In this document: piece after piece, positions 18,085 to 27,100 of the stretch | Position numbering within the stretch: position 1 is the stretch's first letter | Layout: each line of letters starts with the position of its first letter | DNA from: Rhodopirellula sp. | GTDB taxonomy: Bacteria; Planctomycetota; Planctomycetia; Pirellulales; Thermoguttaceae | Direction of reading: 5' to 3' | Length of the DNA stretch: 64,000 nucleotides | Assembly: GCA_012728855.1 (NCBI GenBank) | Contig: JAAYEH010000035.1 | Coordinates: forward strand, 1 to 64,000 | Notes under the pieces: model-generated | The model's database searches: none | Seen by the model: only the letters and a program-made list of their open reading frames with translations | What the model was told of the DNA's origin: nothing | Translations under genes and position numbers: made by a program

Positions 18085-19198
18085 AGTTTCCGGGGTCGCG
18101 AAACGGTTCCCGAGCAACCTCGTAGCCGGGGCGCATGCCGATATTGATCAGCAGTCCCAGCAGCAGTCCGTGAGAAACCAGCCCCGACCCGCCGTAGCTC
18201 ACCAGCGGCAAGGATAGGCCCGTGATCGGCAAGAGGCCGACATTCATGCCGGTGTTGATCAACACCTGGACCCCGACCAACGACGATAGGCCCACGGCGG
18301 TGAGGCGCCCGAAGGGTTCGCTCGTGGCGGCGGCAATCTCCAGACCTTGCCAAACCATCGCGGCGTACAATCCCAGCACCAGTGCCACGCCGGGCAGTCC
18401 TAGCCGCTCCTTGAGAACGCAGAAGATGAAATCGCTGCGCGCTTCCGGCAGATGGTAGGCGGCCGAATCCTCCACGGCGGGACCGGCCAGAAGACTCCCC
18501 CAGAATCCGCCTAACGCCAGCACCTGCTTCGCTTGCCGCAAGTGGTAACCGTCGCCTGTGGCGGCTTCAGCGGGGCCGGCCTGCTCGAAAAGGGACGTGA
18601 CTCGCGACTGTTGTTCCAAACTCATCTGGCTCCAGAGAACCGGCATGGCAACCAAACCCGCCAGCGCTAGCGCCAGAAATTGGGACCGTCTCAGCCCGGC
18701 GGCGACGAGCATCATCAGCACGACCGGGAGGAACACCAGTGCCGTGCCCAGGTCCGGCTCGCGGAGAATCAACAAAACGGGCGCCATCGTCAGGCCAATC
18801 GGTGCCATCAACGCGGCCGCACCCGTCCAAACGGGCCGATTCATCAGCGACCTCGCCACGACGAGCACACAGGCCACCTTGGCCAGTTCCGACGGCTGAA
18901 AACCCAGCGGCCCGATCCGCAGCCATCGCCGCGAGCCGTTGATGGGCGGAAAGAGGTAGACCAGCAACAACAGCACGATCGCCAGCAGAAAGAGCGCGAA
19001 ACTCCAGCGGCCCAGCTTTCGATAGTTGGGGACGGAGACCATTGCGCAGACCAGCGCCGCCAGCACCGCCCAAACGATCTGCTGACGCAGGTACCTGCCA
19101 CTGCCCCCGCTCAACTCCTCGCAACGGGCGATTCCCAGGCAGCCCAAGGCAACCAGGGCCGCGGCAGCGCCGACAATCAGCCACGGTCCTCGCCGCAT
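18032..19198 (-). CDS. rodA: FtsW/RodA/SpoVE family peptidoglycan glycosyltransferase, RodA-like
   Basis: 388 aa from ATG 19198 (MRRGPWLIVGAAAALVALG). An upstream in-frame ATG would run through a family C palindrome and is rejected. About ten membrane segments are visible. SEDS signatures: NGSRRWLRIGPLGFQPSELAKVA and the C-terminal NTGMNVGLLPITGLSLPLVSYGGSG, which is closer to RodA than FtsW. These enzymes polymerise glycan strands in the inner membrane. No mreBCD or penicillin-binding gene is adjacent. The final residues are read from DNA that also encodes the end of pcm. Confidence 0.85.
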   Translation of the reverse strand: MRRGPWLIVGAAAALVALGCLGIARCEELSGGSGRYLRQQIVWAVLAALVCAMVSVPNYRKLGRWSFALFLLAIVLLLLVYLFPPINGSRRWLRIGPLGFQPSELAKVACVLVVARSLMNRPVWTGAAALMAPIGLTMAPVLLILREPDLGTALVFLPVVLMMLVAAGLRRSQFLALALAGLVAMPVLWSQMSLEQQSRVTSLFEQAGPAEAATGDGYHLRQAKQVLALGGFWGSLLAGPAVEDSAAYHLPEARSDFIFCVLKERLGLPGVALVLGLYAAMVWQGLEIAAATSEPFGRLTAVGLSSLVGVQVLINTGMNVGLLPITGLSLPLVSYGGSGLVSHGLLLGLLINIGMRPGYEVAREPFRDPGNSMAPTGRFRSGRARASR

Positions 19199-19224
19199 GG
19201 AAGCTATCTCCAAAAAAGTCGCCG

Positions 19225-19310
19225 GTACGTTCCGCTTGCCGGGCGGAACCTTGCAAGAGGTCTCGCTTGGCCGGTCGCCGCAGGCCCAAGAGATCCCGCT
19301 CGGCAAATGG
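19225..19310. repeat. Palindromic element, family C copy 1, upstream of rodA
   Basis: ACGTTCCGCTTGCCGGGCGGAACC is a hairpin, followed by a second module ATCCCGCTCGGCAAATGGG. This two-module pattern recurs at 20431, 24045, 37611 and 47230. The rest of 19311-19631, between rodA and the divergent TIGR03000 gene, shows no gene. Confidence 0.75.
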
Positions 19311-19631
19311 GGTCTGACATAACCCGACTTGCTCCACCAAAGCTCCACCAGGCTTCGCCACATCGCCACTATCACCCCTCAACTGAGGGCGCTATTATAC
19401 GGTATGGTTCCCCTTGAATCGAGACGAGCCAAAAAATCGTTCGTGTCAGGGTTCGGCGTGTGCTAGGGTTGGTATATTCGGCGGGCATGGTTGGCCGGCG
19501 GGGGCCGTCTAATCACCATGCTGTCGACAGCGTCGTTGTGGGATTACGTATTTGGGAGACCGCCGCAGTGATCGCAGAAGCGATCACCGAGCGGCCTCCC
19601 TTGGCAAACCGCTGCTAAAAGGGAGCAAAAC

Positions 19632-20417
19632 ATGAATCGACACAGTTGGAAGTACCTCGTTGTTGCCCTGGTGATCTGCGGAGCGGTTCTCGCGGGAGGC
19701 AATCAAGCCCAGGCCACTTGGTGGCGTCACTGCGGAAACTGGGGGTGGGGATGGGGCTATGGAAGCTATTGCGGGTACGGGTGGGGATATGGCAGTTCCT
19801 GCTATGGCGGCTGGCGCGGGTGCTATTCGGGATGCTACGGCAGCTACGGCACTCTGTGGGGCTGCGGCTTGTACGGACACTGCCGTTACTACTCCCCATG
19901 CTGGGGCTGCTATGACAGTTGCGGCTGCGACGGCGTGGTGGTTTCCTCGGGCACGGTTCTGCCGGGCGCGGTGATCGATAGCGGTGTGGCCCCGACGCCG
20001 GCGCCCCCTGCGGTGCCGACGCAGGAACCGGATCTGCCAGCACCGAGCATGCCGGCTCCTCCTACACCTGCACCCCCGACCCCTGCACCGAGCGCCCCGC
20101 CCGCGCCGGCAACCGGCACGAGCACCGACTTCTTCCCCAATCGCAGCACCAGCGGACTGCTGACGATCTGGGTTCCGGCTGATGCCACGGTGACGATCAA
20201 CGGCTTGCAGACCAAAAGCGAGGGAAGCAAGCGGGAGTACGTTTCGTTCGGTCTGGTGCCCGGCCTGAGCTACAAGTACGTCGTCCGCGCGGAGATCATG
20301 CGCGACGGTGAGCCGATCGAGGAAACCAAGGAAGTCACGCTCACCGCGGGTGCCACCAGCGGCGTGGCCTTCGGCTTCAACGCCGGGCCGACCGAACAGA
20401 TCGCCCGAAGCTTCTAG
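19632..20417 (+). CDS. Secreted Gly/Tyr/Trp-rich protein with TIGR03000 domain
   Basis: 261 aa. ATG 19632 follows AAAGGGAG and opens a signal peptide (WKYLVVALVICGAVLAGG, then NQAQA). Residues of roughly 35-105 are rich in Trp, Gly, Tyr and Cys with repeated WGYGS and CYGG units. A Pro/Ala-rich linker (about 115-165) follows. Residues of roughly 170-255 fit the planctomycete TIGR03000 domain: LTIWVPADATVTINGLQTKSE, then YKYVVRAEIMRDGEPIEETK and AGATSGVAFGF. Its role is unknown; the low-complexity part suggests a surface or envelope component. Confidence 0.85.
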   Translation: MNRHSWKYLVVALVICGAVLAGGNQAQATWWRHCGNWGWGWGYGSYCGYGWGYGSSCYGGWRGCYSGCYGSYGTLWGCGLYGHCRYYSPCWGCYDSCGCDGVVVSSGTVLPGAVIDSGVAPTPAPPAVPTQEPDLPAPSMPAPPTPAPPTPAPSAPPAPATGTSTDFFPNRSTSGLLTIWVPADATVTINGLQTKSEGSKREYVSFGLVPGLSYKYVVRAEIMRDGEPIEETKEVTLTAGATSGVAFGFNAGPTEQIARSF

Positions 20418-20430
20418 GGACAAACCTTCG

Positions 20431-20490
20431 TAGGTTCCGCTTGCCGAGCGGAACCTTGCCGCACGGGTTCTGTTCGGTAAGCAGACCCTG
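20431..20490. repeat. Palindromic element, family C copy 2
   Basis: TAGGTTCCGCTTGCCGAGCGGAACC forms a hairpin just after the TIGR03000 gene. A degenerate second module follows (GTTCGGTAAGCAGACCC). Confidence 0.7.
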
Positions 20491-20543
20491 GCGGGTACGA
20501 ACCCCGCTGTCTCTTCCTGGGAATCGCGGGTGACGGAATAACC

Positions 20544-20576
20544 AGCAGCCCGGCTTCTCGCCGCAGCCGGGCTGCT
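20544..20576. repeat. REP-like hairpin, family B copy 2
   Basis: AGCAGCCCGGCTTCT and CGCAGCCGGGCTGCT form a GC-rich stem 15 bp from the 3' end of aroH. It may act as an mRNA 3'-end structure for the lepB-lptB-aroH transcript. Confidence 0.7.
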
Positions 20577-20590
20577 CAATTCGCTCCAAG

Positions 20591-21028
20591 TCATTTCCGA
20601 GTTGACTTGATTTCGCGGATGTGCTCGCCGATCCAGTGCTCGAGTTCTTCCCAATCGACCGGCGGGAGCGTCGAGAGGTCGGGTCGGAGCCGCCTCGCCC
20701 CCTTGACATAAACATGCACCAGCTCGTCGGCTGGTTTCTCCGTGTTCCAATGCACCAGAATGCGAATGCAACCCTGGAGGGAATCGGGCACGGTCAACTC
20801 GTAGCCGCACAACAGCGCCACGTTCAACCAGCCCAATTGCCTGGCAGCCAGGGCCGGAAACTCGGCGTCCAGATCCTTGGTCGTGGTGAAAATGGCGCTG
20901 GCCACATCTTCCGTTTCGATCTCGTTTAAGCGAATCATCAGCGCGAGCAACTCGCGCGTCCCCTTCAGAATCGCTTCACTGGTGTTGGCATCGACGGTGG
21001 TTGCGCCTCGCACTCCCCGGCACGGCAT
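20591..21028 (-). CDS. aroH: Monofunctional chorismate mutase, AroH type
   Basis: 145 aa. It begins [20 protein letters not shown], the standard AroH N terminus with the active-site Arg at position 7. It continues with [37 protein letters not shown] (active-site Cys and Glu), [10 protein letters not shown] (Arg) and [15 protein letters not shown] (Tyr and C-terminal Arg). AroH converts chorismate to prephenate for Phe and Tyr synthesis. It follows lptB by 30 bp on the same strand, so it probably shares the lepB-lptB transcript, although no functional link is obvious. Confidence 0.92.
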   Translation of the reverse strand: MPCRGVRGATTVDANTSEAILKGTRELLALMIRLNEIETEDVASAIFTTTKDLDAEFPALAARQLGWLNVALLCGYELTVPDSLQGCIRILVHWNTEKPADELVHVYVKGARRLRPDLSTLPPVDWEELEHWIGEHIREIKSTRK

Positions 21029-21058
21029 GAATTCTTCTCCCTCACTTTTATGGTTGGA

Positions 21059-21862
21059 TCAGCGCCTGCGAGCGGGCGATGCCGGCCGGACCACGACGGG
21101 TTCCTCACGGCGATGCGGTGTCGCCGGCAAGGGCCGCCCCAGGTCCATGTCTTCGCCGAAATAACATTGCCTTGCCTCCGGATTGCTCAATACCTCTTCC
21201 GGCGGGCCGTGGCAGAGAACCTTGCCAGCGCGAATCACATAACTGCGATCGGTAATCTGAAGTGTCTCTCGCACCTGGTGGTCGGTGATCAGGATGGCGA
21301 TTCCCTCCTCTCGCAAGTTCCGGATAATCGCCTGGATGTTATCGATCGTCACCGGATCGATCCCGGTAAAGGGCTCATCGAGCAAAATGATCCGCGGGTC
21401 GGAAACCAGTGAACGCGCGATCTCCAACCGCCGCCGCTCGCCCCCGGAAAGCGACAGCGCCAACGACTTCCGTAAGTGTGCGATGTTGAACTGCTCGAGC
21501 AGGGTGTCGCAGCGATGCCGGCGGGCCTTGCGATCCATTCCCAACAGTTCCATCACGCCTAACAGGTTGTCCTGAACGGAGAGCTTCCGAAACACGCTCG
21601 ATTCCTGAGCGAGGTAGCCCATTCCTCCTTCGCGGGCACGGCGATACATCGGCCAGTTGGTCACATCGATGTCGTTGAGCAACACGGTGCCGGCGGCCGG
21701 CTCGATCATACCACAAGTCATGCGAAAGCTCGTCGTCTTGCCGGCCCCGTTCGGGCCCAGCAATCCGACGATCTCTCCCCGATGGACCACGAAGTCGACT
21801 CCGTCCACGACGCGGCGACTGCCATAAGCCTTCACCAGCCCTCGAACGTCCAAAATAGGCAT
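21059..21862 (-). CDS. lptB: LPS export ABC transporter ATP-binding protein
   Basis: 267 aa from ATG 21862; upstream in-frame codons run into lepB. Walker A is GLLGPNGAGKTTSF, the signature is LSGGERRRLEIARSL, Walker B is IILLDEPFTGIDP, and the switch His is in LITDHQVRETL. RMTCGMIEPAAGTVLLNDID and QESSVFRKLSVQDNLL are characteristic of LptB. It powers LptFG-driven extraction of lipopolysaccharide from the inner membrane. A Pro/Arg-rich tail (TPHRREEPVVVRPASPARRR) of about 25 residues is not usual. It starts 26 bp after lepB. Confidence 0.92.
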   Translation of the reverse strand: MPILDVRGLVKAYGSRRVVDGVDFVVHRGEIVGLLGPNGAGKTTSFRMTCGMIEPAAGTVLLNDIDVTNWPMYRRAREGGMGYLAQESSVFRKLSVQDNLLGVMELLGMDRKARRHRCDTLLEQFNIAHLRKSLALSLSGGERRRLEIARSLVSDPRIILLDEPFTGIDPVTIDNIQAIIRNLREEGIAILITDHQVRETLQITDRSYVIRAGKVLCHGPPEEVLSNPEARQCYFGEDMDLGRPLPATPHRREEPVVVRPASPARRR

Positions 21863-21888
21863 GGAGTTCCTTCTCCTTTCCCGCTTCC

Positions 21889-23676
21889 CTAACGCACGAA
21901 ACCCATTCGCGCCAGGTTGGGGAAGAACGGAAACCAGATGCGGGTACCGGAAATCCGGTTCCAGGAATGCGGCCAATAAATGTAGAGCGCCTTGCCGATC
22001 AACAGGTCGCGCTTCACGAAGAACTCATCCTCATCCCACAAGCGGCTGTCTTTGCTCGCCGCGCTGTTGTCGCCCAGCATCAGGAACTGGTCCTTCTGCA
22101 AGGGAAACTCCACCTCGCGAAGCGTGCGAAACACTTCCCATTGACTCGGATCGGAGAGAAAGTGATCGATCCGCTCGGGTGTCATCGGCTGGTAGGGCGG
22201 GCCGAAGGGATTGAAGTCGGCGATGATCCCGGCTGAGCCACCGCCCGCTTGCACGGCGATGTAATAGAGATCCCGCCGCAATTTCAGGTGGCTGAACTTC
22301 ACGGCGGCGCCGTGGCTGGCCAGGCGGGCCGGCTGCAAATCCTCGGCGGTAGGAACCGTGTTGTCCAAGCGCGGATACGTCGTTTCCCGGTCGAATTCGA
22401 CCAGGCCCTTGTTCACCCAGAGGAGCAACTGATCGTCGACATTGGCGAACCGCAGGTGGTAGCCGCCCGGCCCCAAAACTTTTGTCTTGGCCGTGGGGCG
22501 GAAATCCTCCATCCCGTCGATCGACAGTGTTGCCGTGCCGGTTGCCACCTCGATACGGCATTGGAAATGGCGGCCTCCTTCGATCAATTCGAGGATCAGT
22601 TCACCGGAGTCGCTCTCCACGTCCGCTACCGCCTCGACCACGAGGTCGCCGACCCAGTGCAAGCCCAGTGCGTGAGCGCCTGGAGCGAGATAGGCGCTGT
22701 CGGCGTCGACGCCTGAGTTGTAGGCGGAGAAATCGGTGATCAGTTGGGGCCGAATCGCATCGGGTTGGATCCCGCCGCCGGCGAGCAGTTGCTGCCAGTC
22801 TTGGTACGAGGGGACGGAATGCCGGTACGAGAGCCAGGCTTCCTCCTGCGTCGATCCGTCCGTGCGGAATGTACGGTGATCGTCCGAAACGGTCCAAGGT
22901 CCGGAGTCCGCCGCGGCGGGCAGCGGGTTCCAACGAGAAGGCCAGCCTTGTCGATAAAGCTCCGGCGCCAGGTAATCATTGTCGTGGACCGGTTGCAGCA
23001 TGGCCTCGATCTTGGCGGGCGGTTTCCTCGCGATCGTAAAATCCTCCGCCCCCTTGGCTTTCGTAAAAATATCGCCGTGGCTGATCTTGATCGTCTCCTC
23101 GGGCAGCCCCACCAGGCGTTTGATGAAATTCGTCTCGGCGCCGCCCGGGTACTTGAAAACCGCCACGTCCCACCGTTCCGGCTCGTTGAAGTCGTACGGG
23201 AACTTGCCCACCAGGATCCGATCGCCCTTGTACGACGGATACGACTCGTGCTGCGGATTGTCGGGCCCCAGATACATCGTGTAGCGGCAGTTGGGACAGG
23301 TGCCGGCGACCACGCGGACCGGATGGTTGCCGTTCATCACCGCTTCGCCCGTCTCGGAGTTCACCTCTTCACTGGCGCTGATCCGGTAGGCGAAGCCGCA
23401 CTGCGGGCAAACCACGTCTTTGTGACGGCCCATTAACGTGGGCGCCATCGAGCCTGTGGGGATGACGAAAGCCTCCGCCTCGAAGGTGCGAAACAAAAAC
23501 GCCAGCACGAACGCGATCACGATCGACTCGACGATTTCCCGAAAAGCTCCGTCGGAACTCGAGCGTTTTTGAGACTCGTCCGTAGCCGGCGCTGCCTCCT
23601 GGCGCCGCCGCTGCTTGGAACCGGAACCCGACGTCGCCGTGCCGCGCGCCGGGGAACTCGACTTGGATTTGAGCAT
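21889..23676 (-). CDS. lepB: Type I signal peptidase with zinc ribbon and large insertion
   Basis: 595 aa, two to three times the usual length. A Ser/Arg/Lys-rich cytoplasmic start precedes one membrane segment (VIAFVLAFLFRTFEAEAFVIP). The catalytic Ser is in PTGSMAPTLMG, the general-base Lys in NFIKRLVGLPEETIKI, and the late SPase box is MLGDNSAASKDSRLWD. A zinc ribbon is inserted directly after the Ser box (VCPQCGFAY, then TCPNCRYTMYL). Between the Lys region and the late box about 280 residues include a beta-sandwich-like segment (LILELIEGGRHFQCRIEVATG). It removes signal peptides at the outer face of the membrane. Confidence 0.9.
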   Translation of the reverse strand: MLKSKSSSPARGTATSGSGSKQRRRQEAAPATDESQKRSSSDGAFREIVESIVIAFVLAFLFRTFEAEAFVIPTGSMAPTLMGRHKDVVCPQCGFAYRISASEEVNSETGEAVMNGNHPVRVVAGTCPNCRYTMYLGPDNPQHESYPSYKGDRILVGKFPYDFNEPERWDVAVFKYPGGAETNFIKRLVGLPEETIKISHGDIFTKAKGAEDFTIARKPPAKIEAMLQPVHDNDYLAPELYRQGWPSRWNPLPAAADSGPWTVSDDHRTFRTDGSTQEEAWLSYRHSVPSYQDWQQLLAGGGIQPDAIRPQLITDFSAYNSGVDADSAYLAPGAHALGLHWVGDLVVEAVADVESDSGELILELIEGGRHFQCRIEVATGTATLSIDGMEDFRPTAKTKVLGPGGYHLRFANVDDQLLLWVNKGLVEFDRETTYPRLDNTVPTAEDLQPARLASHGAAVKFSHLKLRRDLYYIAVQAGGGSAGIIADFNPFGPPYQPMTPERIDHFLSDPSQWEVFRTLREVEFPLQKDQFLMLGDNSAASKDSRLWDEDEFFVKRDLLIGKALYIYWPHSWNRISGTRIWFPFFPNLARMGFVR

Positions 23677-24183
23677 TGCGAAACCTATGAAAACGGCCTC
23701 ATCACGCGGCAGCCGCGCGCGAGGGAAGAGAAAAAACAACGACCGGCCGGGACGCGAAAAACCAGGCAGCCCGGTTGCTGCCCATCGGTCTCAGGCGGCG
23801 CCAACGCTTCGGCCGGTGGCAACAAGCAAGCTACCCTTTTTGCCAGGCGTTTGGAAAAAGCTCCAGATACTCATTCTATCCTACTGCTACAGAGGGTGCA
23901 TCCCCCGGTTTCCAAGCGGCTTGGAAGTATACCGGATCCAATCGATACGAGGAACTTCAAACGGTCATCCCCTCGGTCGGTCGGGCTTTGCGGTTCAATC
24001 TGGAGCAGATCGAGGAATCCCGCTAGAATCGCCGCCGCGGGGCTTAGTAGGTTCCACTTGCCGAGCGGAACCCTTGCGACACGAACCCGCTCGGCAAGCG
24101 GGATCTACGGCTACCTCGGAATCCTGCCGACTTGCCGAAACCCAGATCCATTCGGTTCCGCCCGATGTGGGGAGACGCTAGCA
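23677..24183. other. Divergent intergenic region lepB / propeller gene
   Basis: About 500 bp separate the divergent starts. An open frame exists on the plus strand but is low-complexity, and I see no protein family in it. It must hold promoters for both directions; none stands out. It also contains a family C palindrome (24045-24109). Confidence 0.4.
24045..24109. repeat. Palindromic element, family C copy 3
   Basis: TAGGTTCCACTTGCCGAGCGGAACC and CCCGCTCGGCAAGCGGGATCTAC are the two hairpin modules of family C. The outer TAGGTTCC/GGATCTA ends also pair roughly. Confidence 0.75.
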
Positions 24184-27100
24184 ATGACTGTTCACGGACG
24201 AACTGTCGAGCCCCTGTGGTTTGCCATCCTGCCCGTTGTCCTGGCCGTACTGAGCGGCGCCGGTTCGATCTCCGGCCGCCCTGGACTGCTCCGCGCCGAG
24301 ACGCCCGACAAGATGGCTACGGAGATCATGCGGTCCGATGCGAGGCTGCTTGATGTGGCTTTCGTGTCTCCCCAAAAGGGTTGGGTGGTGGGCGATCGCG
24401 GCGTGATCTGGCACACGACCGATGGCGGACAGCGGTGGCAATTGCAGGAATCGGGTGTGGGCTCTTCTCTGGAGTCGGTCTTTTTTCTCGACGAGCAAAC
24501 GGGTTGGGTGGCCGGCGGCTTCACTCACCCCTATACCCACACCGGTGCCGGTATCGTTCTCAGCACGCGCGACGGGGGGCAGCACTGGATTCGCGATTCC
24601 AAGACCCTCCTTCCCGCACTGAAGAAGATCCGGTTCTTCGATGAAAAGAGCGGCTGGGCCGCCGGTTCGGCGTCGGCGATGTACCCAAGCGGGGTCTTCC
24701 AGACCGATAGCGGCGGCCGAAGCTGGAGCCCGTTGATCGGTGCAAAGCCACAAGGTTGGGCGGCGGCCGATCTGATCGACCCGCATACTGGTGCCGTGGC
24801 GGGGCTTGACGGCGCAGCGGCAATCGTTCGCCGCGGCAGCATCTCGCCCTGTCAATCCCCCTCTTTTGGTCTGCGCGGAGTGCATGATTTGCGTCTTGTG
24901 CCTCCCGTTTATGGAATGCTGGTCGGACAAGGGGGTCTGATTATGGTTACCCCGGACCTTGGCATGACTTGGCAGTCGCCCTCCGGCGAGTTGCCTTTCG
25001 GTTTGGCCGGACAGTTCGATTTGCGTGCCTTGGAGATCCGCGGCACCCAATGTTGGGTGGCGGGATCACCGGGTACGCGCATCTTTCATACACCCGACGC
25101 GGGCCGCACCTGGCAGGCGGCGGCGACCGGACAGAACTTGCCGATCCAGTCCATCACGTTCGTCGACCAGCAGCATGGATGGGCCGTCGGACAGCTTGGC
25201 ACGATCCTGGCCAGCGTGGATGGCGGTCAGACCTGGACTCGCCAGCGGTCGGGCGGCACCCGCGCGGCGCTGCTCGGCCTCTTCAGCCGTCCCGAAGATA
25301 TTCCCCTGGAACTGTTCGCCCGACTTTCCGGCGATGAAGGATACCTTGGCGTGGTCGAGGTGCTTAATCGCCAGGATCTGGAAAGCCCGTCGCGAAGCGA
25401 TGTCCGGTCGGCCGACCGTGCCCACGAGGCGGTGGTCGGCGTGGGCGGTTCGGCCGTGGAAACTGCCTGGCGTTTCCCGCTCCGGCAGCCAGGACTGAAA
25501 TTGAGCTTCGACCAGGTGGTTGCAAGCTGGGACCGGGCGAACGACGGTCGCGGCCGGCAGGAACTGGAAGCCCATCTGGTGCGACAAATTCGCCTCTGGC
25601 GGCCCGAAGTGATCGTCACCCACGACACCGATCCGCAAGCCGAGGACGCGGCGGGTCGGCTCATCGGCCAACTCGTGCTTCGCGCCGCACGCCAGGCGGC
25701 CGATCCAACCGCCCATGCCGAGCAGATCAGCCGGATGGGACTGGAACCTTGGCAGTCGAAGAAGGTTTATGTCGCCTTGCCGCCCGGCGCGCACGGCTCG
25801 ACCGATCTGCCCACCACGCAACTGGCCATGCGGCTGGGTTGCTCGTTGGCCGACGCGGTTTGCACTCCTCGCGCCCTGCTGGAAAGCGGCTTTCGGTCGT
25901 CGCCGGACACGCTGGCTTTCCATCTCGTCGATAACGCACTAAAGCAGGAAGACGATCGCGACGACTTCTTCCGCGCGATCCCCTTGCAGCCGGGAGGCGA
26001 GGCGAGACGCCTGCTGACGGATCCGGGGCCCGAGACGATCCGGCAGGTCCGGGAAATCGCCGAGAAGAAACGGAACAGCCGAGCCATCCTCGACCGCGCC
26101 GAACAGAATCCTCAAGGTGGACTCGGACTGCTCGCCCAGACCACCGAATTGACAAGCGGTCTGGATCCCGACAACTCCGCCCAGGTTCTGCACCACATGG
26201 CGAGCCGCTATTTCCAAACCGGCCAGTGGTCGATGGCGGCCGAGACCTACGAGGCGCTGGTCGAACGCCATCCCGATCACCGTCTGACGACCTCCGCGCT
26301 CTGTTGGCTCTTGCCGTTCTATGCCAGCGGCGAAGCGGCGTGGCGGGTCAACGGTTCGCAACGGATGACGGTCCGCCAGGTCTCCGCGCCGGGGATCGAT
26401 CCCTCGCGGCAGGAAGATCGCGCCCAGCGCGCGGCCGGTCTTGCTGAGCGGATCCAACGGACGCGTCCGGAACTCTATGCCAACCCGACGTTGGGCTTTC
26501 CCATCGCCGTCGTCGACCGCCGTCGCGGTTTTCCACGGAATGCGGAGCGATTCTATATGGCGCTCGGTCGCGGCGCGGCGCGCGGCCCGTGGTGGGCCTG
26601 CGCCGAGGGAGAACAGTGGCTTGCCAATCCCAAGGGCCAGCCGCCCAAGCCGCTGCTCGACTGCGCGGCCTCACCGCTGAAGCCTCGCCTGGACGGACGT
26701 CTCGACGACCCGGTCTGGCAGCGGGCTCGCCCGGCGGACCTCCGCAGCGCCCAGCAGGACGATGCCGACTGGCCCGCCTCGGTGATGCTGGCCTACGACG
26801 ATCAGTTCTTCTATATCGGCATCCGCTGCCGCCGCGCCGCCGGCGTCGACTACGAACCGGGCGGCGGCTCCAGGCCGCGCGACGCCGATCTCTCCGCCCA
26901 CGACCGCGTCGACGTTCTGTTGGACATCGACCGCGACTACGTCACCCACTACCGCCTCACCATCGACCACCGCGGTTGGACCGGCGAAGCCTGCTGGGGC
27001 GACAGCAGTTGGGATCCGACCTGGTTCGTCGCATCGGCCGAAGATGCCGAAGCGTGGACGGCGGAAGCCGCCATCCCCTTGGACCAACTCACCGGCGAGT

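Noticed and set aside
19199..19375. Longer N terminus for RodA from an ATG at 19375
   Set aside because: The extra 59 residues are encoded by a family C palindrome and flanking sequence and precede the first membrane helix; ATG 19198 fits the family.
23569..24183. N-terminal extension of the propeller/CBM9 protein by 205 codons
   Set aside because: It overlaps the lepB start, has no protein-like pattern and contains a family C palindrome; ATG 24184 gives a plausible exported start.
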